From NCBI GenBank assembly GCA_973895155.1, contig OZ316896.1:7998001-8062000 (forward strand): DNA of 64,000 nt, written 5' to 3'. Source of the DNA: Marsupella aquatica (taxonomy: Eukaryota; Marchantiophyta). Below, piece by piece: positions 31,731 through 41,808 of the stretch (its first letter is position 1; every line of letters starts with the position of its first letter). A program made the position numbers and the translations under genes. Below the pieces are notes generated by a model. That model worked only from the letters and a program-made list of their open reading frames with translations. It was not told the DNA's origin and ran no database searches.

Positions 31731-32968
31731 ATGGATCCTACCAGAACTTCAAAGCGGAAAAGAGACTCATCTAAAGCTGCTTCTCGTAAGAAAGCCAAGA
31801 CAAAAATGACTCCCGCGGAGACATCCATACTTGCATATCGAGGAAAGTCAATCAGAGAGAGAACAACGGAGACAAAGAGTATCCATCTCTTTGATTCGAT
31901 TGAGATATCCAATTTTGGAATAGTCGTTTGCAATGGGGCTGTCCGTCTTGTGGTGGCAAAAAATGATAAAGCTACAATTTTGGAGAGATCACAAATTCTT
32001 GGATGTTTCTTTGAGAAGAACATGAAAGTTAAAGAGTGTACAGAGAGATTGGTTCTGCTAGTCAGCGACGACCAGCAGGAGGACAAAATAAGTATTTGTT
32101 TGGATCAAACGCAATATGTAACCTTCAATCAGCCCAGAATCAATGATCTTCTAGGTGCAAGGCACGCCTTGGAAAAAGTTACTAGTGTGGGATATCCTTC
32201 CAATCCAGAGGGATCAACGGGAGATTTGATTTGTCAATACATTATTGACATACTTGAGTTCTAGAGAGTTCCTTTCAACCAGGGATTTCGCTTGGGAAAG
32301 CCCCCCCAGTGACCAAGGTTGAAGTATACTCGGCGGAGAATCTTCCAAAAGTAATTACCTCAGCGAATGTCGGGGCTTTGTTCGATTCTTTCCTCAAAGA
32401 ATATAGTGTTGTGAATATATTTAACAGCAAGTCATTTTTTGTTGAGACATCATGTTGTCATCTTGCACCGGACCACATCAAGTGCCGAGAGTGGAATCAG
32501 GATTACATAGATAGGCTAAAGAATTCACTCCTCTCTCATTCGGCTATAAAGTTTGAAAAGCAATGCTGCTTTTTAGTCCTTGTGAAGTGGGTTCAGTCGG
32601 AGGCCGACAGAGATCCCGACTACAATGGGACGCCCTATGATTCGGCGCCAACGGAGGAGGACATTATGACCAATCATTTTTGGATACTCAGAGGCCAGCA
32701 CACAATAATGGCGTACAAATTGCTGAAAGAGGATGACAAAGTCAGCCAAGTTGTACGAGACGCATGCGGTACTATAGAAGCTGTAATGTTTTGGGCAACG
32801 CTCAACAACGACAATAATGTTCATTTGATGGGACTATCGAAGGCTCTGAACCACTATCATCAAACATCAATGGAAGAATGACAGTTTCTCACCATTATAC
32901 GACAGTGTCGTAATATCTGGAACTCATTTGGGTGGCCTGGATCACATTATCGTCATCCAAATTGGAAG
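31731..32968 (+). pseudogene. ParB-like domain region of the multi-exon gene (exon with frame breaks)
   Basis: The exon begins with a Lys/Arg-rich nuclear-signal-like start (TSKRKRDSSKAASRKKAKTK) and runs to TAG at 32262, where Gln fits. Then a run of seven C residues (32301-32307) breaks the frame, and it continues as TKVEVYSAENLPKV to TGA at 32879. The region about 32480-32790 reads WNQDYIDRLKNSL...FWILRGQHTIMAYKLL. The G-x-H/R-x-x-A pattern after a helix recalls the ParB/sulfiredoxin-like fold, and the gene at 62.6 kb has the same arrangement (FDGNHQLYSW). The exon probably ends before the intron at 32969. Confidence 0.55.
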
Positions 32969-33104
32969 GTATATAAATAACCCTCTTCGATCACATTATC
33001 GTTTAAAATTTTGTCACACGAACGGTCGCGTCAATCTTAGAATTTTTCTCACGTGAACGGTCGCGTCAATCTTAGAATTGTCATGTTTCCATTGTTTTTC
33101 AGGT
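32969..33104 (+). other. Intron with two P1 palindromes
   Basis: GTATATAA...TTTTTCAG bounds an A/T-rich intron. CACGAACGGTCGCGTCAATC occurs at about 33015-33036 and again at 33051-33071, the second with a TCACGTG start. Confidence 0.7.
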
Positions 33105-33706
33105 ATTTATGAGAGCTACGAGTTTTGTTTGTCCATGGGCTCAAATGGGGAAGAACAAAATGATGAAATTTGGAGAATTGGCTCCGTTTCTCTTTACAAT
33201 GGAGGATGAAACATTCAAGAAGTGGATGGAGGTCTACAAACTATCAAGGACAAGAGAGCTTGTAATTTACAATGGAATTTTATAGAGGGACGCCGTCAAA
33301 ATTGCGGATGATCCTTGTGCTTATCATCTTCTGAAGAAGATGTTCTGTTCTTGTCAAGGGTGCTCGGACTTGGGTCTTCGAAAGGCAGCGGAATATATGT
33401 TGAGCGGAAGATTGTCTATACTAAAAAACCGAAGCATCAAAGTAAAATCTGGGAAGGCGAGGAAGTCCTCTAAGGCTCCAGTGTTGTCAACGACCAGCAT
33501 GAGTTTGGAGCAATTATGTATAAAGACGAAGACAAAAGTTGAGTTTGAGATTTTATTATCAACGAGGATACATCCACCCGGACGAAGCTGAAAAGTCTGA
33601 CAGATTCAGCGCGGAAATTGTGGGTCAAAGGAATGATTGATCGCTTTAAGCTTGACAAGATGGTGCTGAAGTAGTTGAGAGATGCGCTGAGTGGTTATCT
33701 AAAGAA
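33105..33706 (+). pseudogene. Middle exon of the ParB-like gene
   Basis: The frame VFMRATSFVCPWAQMGKNKMMKF continues through TAG at 33283-33285 (Gln fits) to a segment with CSCQGCSDLG, perhaps metal-binding, and a basic stretch (KVKSGKARKSSK). It then shifts frame near 33550 into SLTDSARKLWVKGMIDRFKLDKMVL. Several frame breaks suggest decay. I recognise no family beyond its place between the ParB-like and methylase-like parts. Confidence 0.4.
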
Positions 33707-34397
33707 GTGCTTAATGTAAATATTAGTAATGATAATTTGTTAAAAGAGATCAACCCGATATTCTATAGGTTGGTGGAAGGAATACAGAAATCAGTTGATA
33801 GTCAAGGAAACCAACTAGTGCGGCCAGTCGGTGAGAGGCTAAAATTGCGATCCCTGCAGGATATACAAAATACTGGGTTTACAGACTGTATCATACGTGA
33901 AGACAAGAACCTTGCAAGCTTGATTTATTTTGATTCCTCATCAATGGGAGATTTGCGTCCGCCAAATTGCTCATTCTATGAGGGGTTATTTTGTGCTACT
34001 AGCGAGATAGGGGCAAAACCACACCATGTGGTTATTATTGTAGCCTCTCCCGTTGAGTCTTATGTAATCAAACAGGAATTAGGGAAGTACACACACTACG
34101 TTGCTGTCGATAGCCATTATATTCAGAAGCGGCCGAAGGAGAAGAAGCTTATTGTAACCTACACTTTTCACAGCTTGGCCTTCAGCACAATGGGCGATCC
34201 ACAAGCCCGCAAGTTCCAATTGGTCTCCAAATATCAGATTGAGAAGATAGCCAATTTTGAAGAGAGCGGCGAGTACACGACACCTTCCCCAGAAAAGATA
34301 CTTCCATTCTTTGAAAGTATTGTTAGTCAATTCGTCCAATGTGGGGAATGGGCTATATGCTTCGGCGAGGGAACGAACTTGATCTAGTGCTTAATGG
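33707..34397 (+). CDS. Possible degenerate DNA N-methylase-like region
   Basis: A 226-residue frame. Near its end it reads FFESIVSQFVQCGEWAICFGEGTNLI. After TAG at 34385 and an intron it continues DARSNVKYYCPVATHREL. The spacing matches the C-terminal AdoMet-binding region of beta-class DNA N6/N4 methylases (G-D-W-V-L-D-x-F-x-G-x-G-T ... R ... Y/E), but the key Asp and Gly residues are replaced. LIYFDSSSMGDL near residue 70 may be a remnant of the DPPY motif. ParB-methylase fusions are known in bacteria and phages. The catalytic motifs look lost. This is a pattern-level call. Confidence 0.3.
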
Positions 34398-34497
34398 TAA
34401 GTTTTGAGATTTATATTTTGGGGTTTCAATTTTAAGATTATTTAGATTTTTATATTCTCAATTAATATTGTGAACTAATTTCGGCTTTTTTTACAGG
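34398..34497 (+). other. Intron
   Basis: GTAAGTTTTG ... TTTTTTTACAG; A/T-rich, no palindrome. It joins the frame at 34397 to the exon at 34498. Confidence 0.7.
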
Positions 34498-34816
34498 ATG
34501 CTAGATCCAATGTAAAATATTATTGCCCTGTGGCAACGCATAGGGAGTTGTCTTGTTTCTTGCAACACACCACGACGACAATTGATACAACGCTGTCATT
34601 GATTGACCCAGTATGGGCTAGTATAGAAAAATGTATAGATAAATTAATGAAGTACCGTCCCTCCGTAACTGCTCTCAGAGCTGATGTTTTGGATATCCTC
34701 CACAAACAACATATCCCTGATAATATTTTTAATCAATTATTGCAAGAGTATGCCCTCTCTGAAGATTCCGATCAATTGTACATTCGACCAACGGAGTACC
34801 CTCGTGGGCCAATCCA
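34498..34816 (+). CDS. Exon after the methylase-like region
   Basis: It encodes DARSNVKYYCPVATHREL, then a helical region ending IRPTEYPRGPIQ before the donor GTAGGTTAC at 34817. The next intron (34817-34947, ending TTTATTCAG) holds two degenerate P1 palindromes at 34856-34873 and 34895-34912. Confidence 0.5.
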
Positions 34817-34855
34817 AGGTAGGTTACTTTTGAACCCTCTTACTTTTTCTTGCGT

Positions 34856-34912
34856 CACGCGAACATGCGCATGGACATTCTTAACATTTCTTTTCACATG
34901 AATATGCGCGTG
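34856..34912. repeat. P1 palindromes in the intron 34817-34947
   Basis: CACGCGAACATGCGCATG and CACATGAATATGCGCGTG, each with one or two decayed bases. Confidence 0.7.
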
Positions 34913-34947
34913 AGTCATTCTTATCTAATGATCTGATTTTATTCAGA

Positions 34948-35825
34948 TCAAGCCGACTGCGGCTTCAATATTGAGGATGCAGGGAGCAATGGTGATGCGG
35001 ATGGTGAGGGGTGATGGAAGGTGACGCGGAAGGTGACGCGGATGGGGATGTCAATGACCAAGATCCAGAGTGGATGACCGATACGTAGAACGACGTCGGA
35101 GATTCCAACAATAGCGAGGAAGAGAGTGACGGAGAGGAGATGAAGGACGCTGAGGACGCTGATGAAGAGGACGAGGAGATGGAGGGTTCTGATGTCCTCG
35201 ACATGAGGCGGACCGAGAGGAGGCGGCCCGGCAGAGGAGGCCAGAGAGGAGTTGGCCCGGCAGGAGGAGGCCCGGAAGGAGGCGGCCGGCAAGAGGAGCT
35301 TCAAAAGAAGGAAGCGGCCCGGCAGGAGGAGGCCCGACAAGAGGCGGCCCAGCAAGAGGAGCTTCAAAAGAAGGAGGCGACCCGACAGGAGGAGGCCCGG
35401 TAGGAGGCGGCCCAACAAGAGGCGGCCCGACAAGAGGCGGCCTGGCAAGAGGAGCTTCAAAAGAAGGAGGCTAAGAAGAAAAAGGCGGCAGCTAGAAAAG
35501 CAACTGCCGCAAAGAAGAAGGAAAAGCCAACGCTGAGAAAGCCCAGGCTGAGAAAGCCCAGGCTGAGAAAGTGGAGGCGGAGAAAGCCCAGGCTGAGAAA
35601 GCCCAGGCTGAGAAAGCCCAGGCTGAGAAAGCGGAGGCTACAAGAGTCCTTTTAGTGATAGAGGCAAATAGGGCCAAGGCGGAGAGTGTGGCGGCTGAGA
35701 GGCTGCTAGCCGAGAGGATGGCGGACGAGATCGAACAGACCGCAAGACCGGAGAGGGTAGGCGGAGAAGGTGGAGGCAACGAGGAAGGAGGCCGAGAGGG
35801 CCAAGGATCTTTCGCTTATTCCTGA
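34948..35825 (+). pseudogene. Charged low-complexity exon (Glu/Ala/Lys/Arg repeats), frame-broken
   Basis: An acidic start (DEEDEEMEG) is followed by repeats of about 15 residues (EELQKKEAARQEEARQEAAQQ) and then five or more copies of AEKAQ. The frame shifts at least twice, and TAG at 35401 replaces Gln. It would form a long, highly charged helix. Expansion and contraction of the DNA repeat probably caused the shifts. Confidence 0.5.
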
Positions 35826-35855
35826 GGCAAACATCTACCAAAAATAAAGCTGAAT

Positions 35856-36479
35856 TTGAAGAAGCCTTCTTCACCCTCAGTTGCAGTTAAGAAGACAATA
35901 TTAGACTATTTTCTTCGCCCGGAGTTTGAATTTAACGATCCACCCTTAAGTACGGTCTCATTGGATGATTGGAATAAATATTCACCGAAGCAGCTCCATG
36001 TCCAGGCTGTCCTTGCTTTGCAATATTGGAAGGGTCTTTTGATTACCGAGGAGAAGACTACCACTGCATCCAGAATGGAGACAATCATCAATAATGTCCA
36101 CTTTTTCAAGAATCGAGTGCAAGACTTGGGAACGTCTTTGGCACCAGACTCGGCTCAAGTCGTTAAGAGACTAACAGATGACTTGACTTGACTGGGTTCG
36201 TGGTCTCGACCCCGATATACTGCAGAGGTCACTCGCGCAGAAATTGTGGCACCGAATATTTTGGAATTGGATTCCCAGATTGTGGAATATTTAAATCAAA
36301 TGCCACAACCATTTGAAGGTCTTCCCGCCTCATCGCTCCAACCTTCGCAAACTGGTCCGGTGGAGCGATCACTACGGTCTCGAGGAGGGCTGAAGGATGT
36401 TGTTGCAAAGGAGGCACCCAAGAGATCAGCTGCGAAAAGGCCGGATCCACCCAATCCAAAGGTCATTCGCAAGCTATAA
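35856..36479 (+). CDS. C-terminal exons of the multi-exon gene (two frames)
   Basis: 35856-36191 reads KKTILDYFLRPEFEFNDPPLSTVSLDDWNKYSPKQL-type helical sequence. 36246-36479 ends with a basic tail (RSLRSRGGLKDVVAKEAPKRSAAKRP). The two frames overlap only through a shift near 36190-36245. They are followed by T-rich sequence that could hold a poly(A) region. Family unknown. Confidence 0.4.
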
Positions 36480-36657
36480 GCTTAAAGTTTATATTATAGC
36501 CATCATTATTTTATTATTGATTTATTATTATTTCTGTTTTTTGAGGTAGAACCCTTAGGCTACAACCTCAGTACGTTATTTGAAGGCGTACTGAAATCTC
36601 TATTTTTTGCAGTTTTTTGAAAATTTGGCTAGTCAAATAGATCAATGCCTTGATCCT
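36480..36657. other. Short A/T-rich intergenic stretch
   Basis: Nothing recognised before the start of element C. Confidence 0.4.
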
Positions 36658-37015
36658 TGTGACGCCGCCGGTACGGCGGTTAATGAGTGATTCAGTCTAA
36701 CTGCGCTCGGCACGCGCGTTAGGTGGGTCTTAGGCCGCTATTATTAGCATAACGACAGTATTTAGGTAATCATTAGGGGTAGGACATCATTAGGCAATAA
36801 GGGGGACTTCAGGTTTGGGCTGGCGGCGGGTCGCTATTTGCACACTCGGGTTACGAGCGTGGAAGGGCCCATCCCTCGGGTCCGTATAACAAACTTAAGG
36901 AAGCGGCCACTGACGCACGCTGACTCAGACCGGCGGAGTGGCCGGTACACCACAAGCGTGAGCGGTTCAGCCTATGGGCGTCAAGGAGACGTCGGGGATC
37001 GACAAGCCCTCAAAG

Positions 37016-37023
37016 TATAAAAG
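37016..37023 (+). promoter_or_regulatory. TATA box of element C
   Basis: TATAAAAG lies about 105 bp before the ORF start at 37124, within GC-rich sequence. It places the LTR promoter upstream of the LTR-encoded ORF. Confidence 0.65.
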
Positions 37024-37123
37024 GGGAGCCAACCCTTTGTAGTGCACCAATCCATCAGTCCGCGCGCCAGCTTCGACCCTAGCTCTCCCGTTCTCTCTAG
37101 GTCGCCACTACTATCTCCTCTGA

Positions 37124-39660
37124 ATGTCGCACACGATCCTCTCCAGCTCAGCCATTCGATTCTGGATGCAGTTCCTATCTACCGGAAGGCACTTGGTCGA
37201 TTCATTGAAACACGCCAACCCGCGCCGATACGAAATCGAACGCGAATACGAGAGAGCCATCCGCCTAGCAGGACGATACCACTACGTCCTTAACTTTGAC
37301 TACCCATCTCAGAGCGAGCTTTATCGACCAGCAGAGGTATCTGGGTACTTCTTCAACGGAGACAAATATATCGGGTTCTGGGAAGCATTGCTTCGGCTTC
37401 CGGACGAGGTCTTCAACATCCCGGGTACAATCGACCTGCAGTGACATCACTTTGACCACATCCCTGCCCGGGTTCGGGCTGTCATTAACGGCGAGTCCAG
37501 TACCAACCGTTCGACAAGGGCGTCCGCACTCGCTTCGGAGAACTTCTACCAGCACCTGCAGAGCTTCATGGGAACTCGGCCATCAACCAACATGACCAAC
37601 TTAGCCGTGCCCGTACCCGTACCCGTGCCCATGCAACCCCAGCCTCAACCTTAGGCTCAGCTTCAGCTTCAGCCTCAGCCGCAGCCTAGCCAAACCCCAC
37701 CACCTATCACCCAGCCAGCATAGGTACGCTCCGTCATCAACGCTGTGGATCTTAGCGATGACGACGAGGCTACCCCACCCTTGACCAGGCGGCCCAGAGG
37801 AACAAGCGCTCGGGGGGCCGACACTATATCGTCCCCACCCCCTGCTCTGACCCCAGGAGCGGCCCCAACAGACAACATGGTGACCGTGGCTGCCCCGGGC
37901 CCGTTACCAACGGTAGTGGCCCTCCCCAGGCCCGATCGGGAGGATGGGGAAGTATCACCTTCCCCGAGTCAGTCACGGGGAAAGAAGAGGAAGGAATCCG
38001 CCACTGCATCCGGGTTACCATTGGCCACGGTAGCCGTAGCCAAGGTGACGATGCACCGCATGGGGGAAAACGTTCACAGCAACATCCTCCATCCCAAGCA
38101 TGCGGTGTACCTGAAGACTCAGGGATTTGAGCACCTCGCCTCTCTCCCCTGGAACACTTGCAGGTACTACGGGGAGGACATGACAGAATTCGTCAAGAAT
38201 TATGACGACGTATGTCAACAGACTCGGCTGCGGGGAAGGAATATGTCCCTCATAGAAGAACGGCTCAAGATGATCTTCGGGTTACCCGAAGGTGACCATC
38301 GAGTCAAATCACGGGCTCCCGGGGGCAAGGGAGCCAAGTACCAATCTTCAAGTTTTCCCCCAGATGGAGCAGTGGACAACGGGTTCGTGATGAAAACCTG
38401 CCTCATCCCCGAGATAGCTGAGCGACTGGAGTTCCAGAGGTACGCCCTCCACATGATGGAACCCCGGGGGGAGATCTCCACCGCCCAGGTTATCCAGGTC
38501 GAGAACTATCGACCTAGGAGGTGGGCGTCGTACTTCACTAAGAAATTCCATGAAGAGATGGAGCGGCGAAGGAAGACGCGTACATTGGCGGGAAGGCGTA
38601 TTTCGCTAGCCACATCGAAATCATTCTTGAGTGGTACGCCCGGTTTGATCGACGAACCCTTCCCCGCATCAACGTTACAAAGCTGGTCCCAGCTAGGTGG
38701 GTTTTTCCGGCATTGGAGAGATGGCCCCAACCCGAGGCCCAAAGTCCAGTGGACACGCCAGCTTCACCCACCCCACCTCCACAAATAGCTGTAATCGTAA
38801 CCGAGGAGGCGTCGGAGGGGTCGGTCATCGCAACCGTTGATGCGACCCAACTAGCCGGGCTAAGTACAAAAGTTGGTACGGCAGAGGTCTTACCCGAACC
38901 CGGGTCTCCCAAGGACCCACTGATGGCAATTCCAAAGAACCGGACATTGCTGCAGGAGGACACTCCAGCCCCTTCCAACGTTATGTCCCCAGGGCTGGAC
39001 GTCATTGCCCCGGCCCCTGGGCGTGTTGACGTCTGCCCGTGCCCAAATCCGGATAGGCACAACTTGGACCACCCAGAACTCTTCGTACAGGGTACGTTTC
39101 TGAACGGGCTTCTGGGAGATTTCTCTCATCAAATTGCCCGGGATACCGGGGAGTTCATGGCCCGGAAGGTAGCCTGTTTCTTCAATCAGGAGTTGGTTGC
39201 CGTAGTAAAGGCAGGTCGGGCCCAGTCGGAGGCCCTTCAGAGGATAGAGCAGTACCGGGTGGAGTCCGTGTACCTAAAGAACGAAGTGGCGGCTCAAGAG
39301 GCTGAGCTTCTGCAACTACGACCCAAGGTTGTAGCCGCCGATGAGTTGTTAGCAAAGGCGCACGCTCTTACCGCCCTAGCCGAACAGGCCAAAGCTAGAA
39401 ACGAGGCCGAGATTACACGACTCTGGACCCAGATTGACAGTTTGAAGAAACAAGTTGTCACCTGGCAGAAAGACCTGGAGGAGGCCGAGGAGCGAGCCCA
39501 GCGGGACACGGCGGAGATAGCCACGCTGCAGGCCAAGATAGTGCGGCTCCAAACCGAGGCCGAGAAGCAGGATCAGCTGGCGGCTAAACTTACGAGCGAT
39601 GCCCAGCAGCTGAAGGAGGCATGTCAGGAGGCAGTAGAGGAGACGGACGCGGCGAGGTGA
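37124..39660 (+). pseudogene. LTR-encoded coiled-coil protein of element C
   Basis: The frame from 37124 is broken by TGA at 37442, TAG at 37652 and TAG at 37721, then is open to 38788. It continues after a one-base shift as 38713-39660. In order it has an N-terminal helical domain, a PQPQ-rich linker, a mobile-type domain (FVKNYDDVCQQTRLRGRN...LKMIFGLPEG, then FQRYALHMMEPRGEISTAQV), a Pro/Thr-rich linker and a long coiled coil (LRPKVVAADELLAKAHAL...). The layout matches the element A LTR ORF (compare FLRVTMHCNLPRAEIGKAQV), though the sequences are far diverged. TGA at 39658 also fits CGA decay. Confidence 0.65.
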
Positions 39661-39830
39661 GAGAACGAATCTCTGCTGGACCAGGTCAATTCCAGAACCC
39701 ATTTTTGCCAAGGATGGCCGACTCCTTCCGCGCCGGCCCGCGTGAAAAACTTGTGGACGTCTTGGACGGTGTCAGGGGAATCTTTAGTTCTTGGGAAGCA
39801 CCGAGCTCTTGTTTTTCCTATCTTGGAAGA

Positions 39831-40859
39831 AACCTTTCCAAAATACGTCCTTTCTCACCTCACATTACCCTTGCGATCCCCTTTGTCGATCAATTTCTCT
39901 CACCGTTATCCTCTAAAATATCTCTCACAGCCTTTGTCCCACTCTACGATGAGCGGCTTCCTCACACTAAGCCTCGAATCGGCCTATCCTCTTTCCACAT
40001 AACTTACTTCCCAAGTCAAGTCATAGATTGCAATTTCCAACGAATCCTACAATTAGACAAGTCAATTATAGAAAACAAAGACTATGATCTTAAGATTTAC
40101 CATAGATGATATAATCACAGGCTCTGGCATCCTAAGTATAACATTGTATCTTTCATCTCCATACTTTCTAACTAAAACATCTCTACAATCAACCTTCTTA
40201 CGGCATACCACTCTAATGTCAATAGATGAAGGAAAATCAGACATATTATTAGGAAGCCTATTCAAATCTAACTTCGGTACATTTAAGGATTGTCTATTAA
40301 AATCCATCTAATATAAAATAAAAATAGTTACATTCCATTCATTTCCATAAACAACAATCGGGTATACAAATGGTGCATCGCTATTCATAACTATTTCCAT
40401 TAACTCAAACCCAAAATGATAAAAAAGATGCATTCTCATGGTATGCTTGCTAAGACAATGAATTCTAATTAAGAAAGGATTGACAAATGGCACAGCAGGT
40501 GGGGGATAAACTCTAGGTACTCCATTTATCATATTATTCATTACAAGCACACTAAATTGATCTCAAGACTAATAAACATAAAACATAAAATAGTTCTAAG
40601 GCTAACAATCAAGTTAGTACCCAAGCATGGAGGTAAATAATAAACAAGACATGTGCACAAGGAGGGAAGAGTTCCTTACAGTGTTGCGAGTCCAACACGA
40701 TAGATCAAACAATGCAAATGCGGAGAGTGTGCTCCTCTTCACTTTATTTATAGTGCCCCTTTGTGTTTTCCAAGAGGGCATGGATCGATGCCTTGACCCT
40801 TGGATGGAAGCCAAGTGGCAAGCATCAAGCACCTATAAGTGTGCTAGTACTATTCATAG
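39831..40859. other. Unassigned stretch; weak minus-strand open frame 40550-40062
   Basis: A minus-strand frame of about 160 codons (one stop at 40308) reads VPRVYPPPAVPFVNPFLIRI ... VPKLDLNRLPNNMSDFPSSI. It has no domain I recognise and no clear promoter. It could be an exon remnant. Confidence 0.25.
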
Positions 40860-41100
40860 TTGGTGGAACTACTGTGCGTAGTTGGTGGAATTATTACGCG
40901 TAATTGGTGGAACTACTATGCGTAATTGGTGCAACTACTATGCGTAGTTGGTGAAACTACTATGCGTAATTGGTGCAACTACTATGCGTAGTTGGTGAAA
41001 CTATTATGCGTAATTGGTGCAACTACTATGCGTAGTTGGTGGAATTACTATGCATCTAGTTTGTAAAACTACTATGCGTAAATGGTGGAACTACTGTGTA
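40860..41100. repeat. 22-bp tandem repeat of short palindromes (AACTACTATGCGTAGTT)
   Basis: About eleven units of TTGGTG(G/C/A)AACTACTATGCGTA. In alternating units AACTAC..GTAGTT pairs with itself across TATGC, so each can form a 6-bp stem. No coding content. Confidence 0.85.
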
Positions 41101-41808
41101 CCATTGTAGAATGTACACACTACATATAGAATGTAACATATATGCTCTAATAGTACTACTATGAAGCTTTTAAGTAAAACTCTCTTCACATAAACTCAAA
41201 TAACACAATATGGATTCTAGCCTTCTAAAAGGAATCCCCACGACAACGGCCTCCACGTAGGGACGTCCGGGACGTCCACCCCGCCACGACCTAATCTGAC
41301 ATTCGTGCCGGCCTGAGCCTTTTTCTCCGTTTTTCTTTGAGGGACGTCCATGGCGGCCGGCAATAGGGCGCAAGCTTTGATCCTCAGTGCTCACTCGTTA
41401 GACCACCATTCAAGCTCGTTTCAATTGCTATAGTAGCGCAACTGCCTAGAGAATGTTCACCCCGATTCTGAAATGCCATTGATGAGACGTTGAGGAGTAT
41501 TGGGTCATCAATGCTCTCTGATTTCTTGGAATTGAAAAAATTCCAATTTTGAGAGCTTTGCCTGATTAGAGCTCCTTCATTTCTATCTCTTTCCAGTTCA
41601 TTTCTTCTCCCACAGCAGCAGCTACCTTAGATCCCTGAGATTTCATTCCTGAGTCTCAATGCTTAACCATTTTTAGGAGGAGAGCTCTCGAGCCTTCTCA
41701 GATTTTTTGAGCTATGGCCACCAGGAGCTTACCAATTAGTAAGGCCATTAGGGTGACCTACCACCAGGTCCTAAGGCTTACTTTAGACTCCTTAGTAACC
41801 TGGTAGAG
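41101..41808. other. Intergenic stretch before the mobile-type ORF
   Basis: No firm gene. GACGTCCGGGACGTCC near 41265 is a short repeated motif. An ATG at 41714 opens a short frame that may be the true start of the next ORF after a frame shift. Confidence 0.35.

Larger units (their letters stand above)
36658..39830 (+). mobile_element. Element C: decayed LTR related to element A's LTR (truncated)
   Basis: The start TGTGACGCC resembles the element A LTR start TGTGATGCC, and a similar CGGCGGTTAATGAGTGA follows. It contains a TATA box and an ORF with the same architecture as the element A LTR ORF. I find no gag-pol after it and no second copy in the window, so it is a solo or truncated LTR. The right end near 39.8 kb is a guess. 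Confidence 0.6.

Noticed and set aside
34948-35460. Minus-strand Leu/Arg-rich protein opposite the charged repeat
   Set aside because: It is a shadow of the plus-strand Glu/Ala/Lys repeat, low complexity, with no domain.
40860-41100. CRISPR array
   Set aside because: The 22-bp units are contiguous with no unique spacers, and the genome is eukaryotic.
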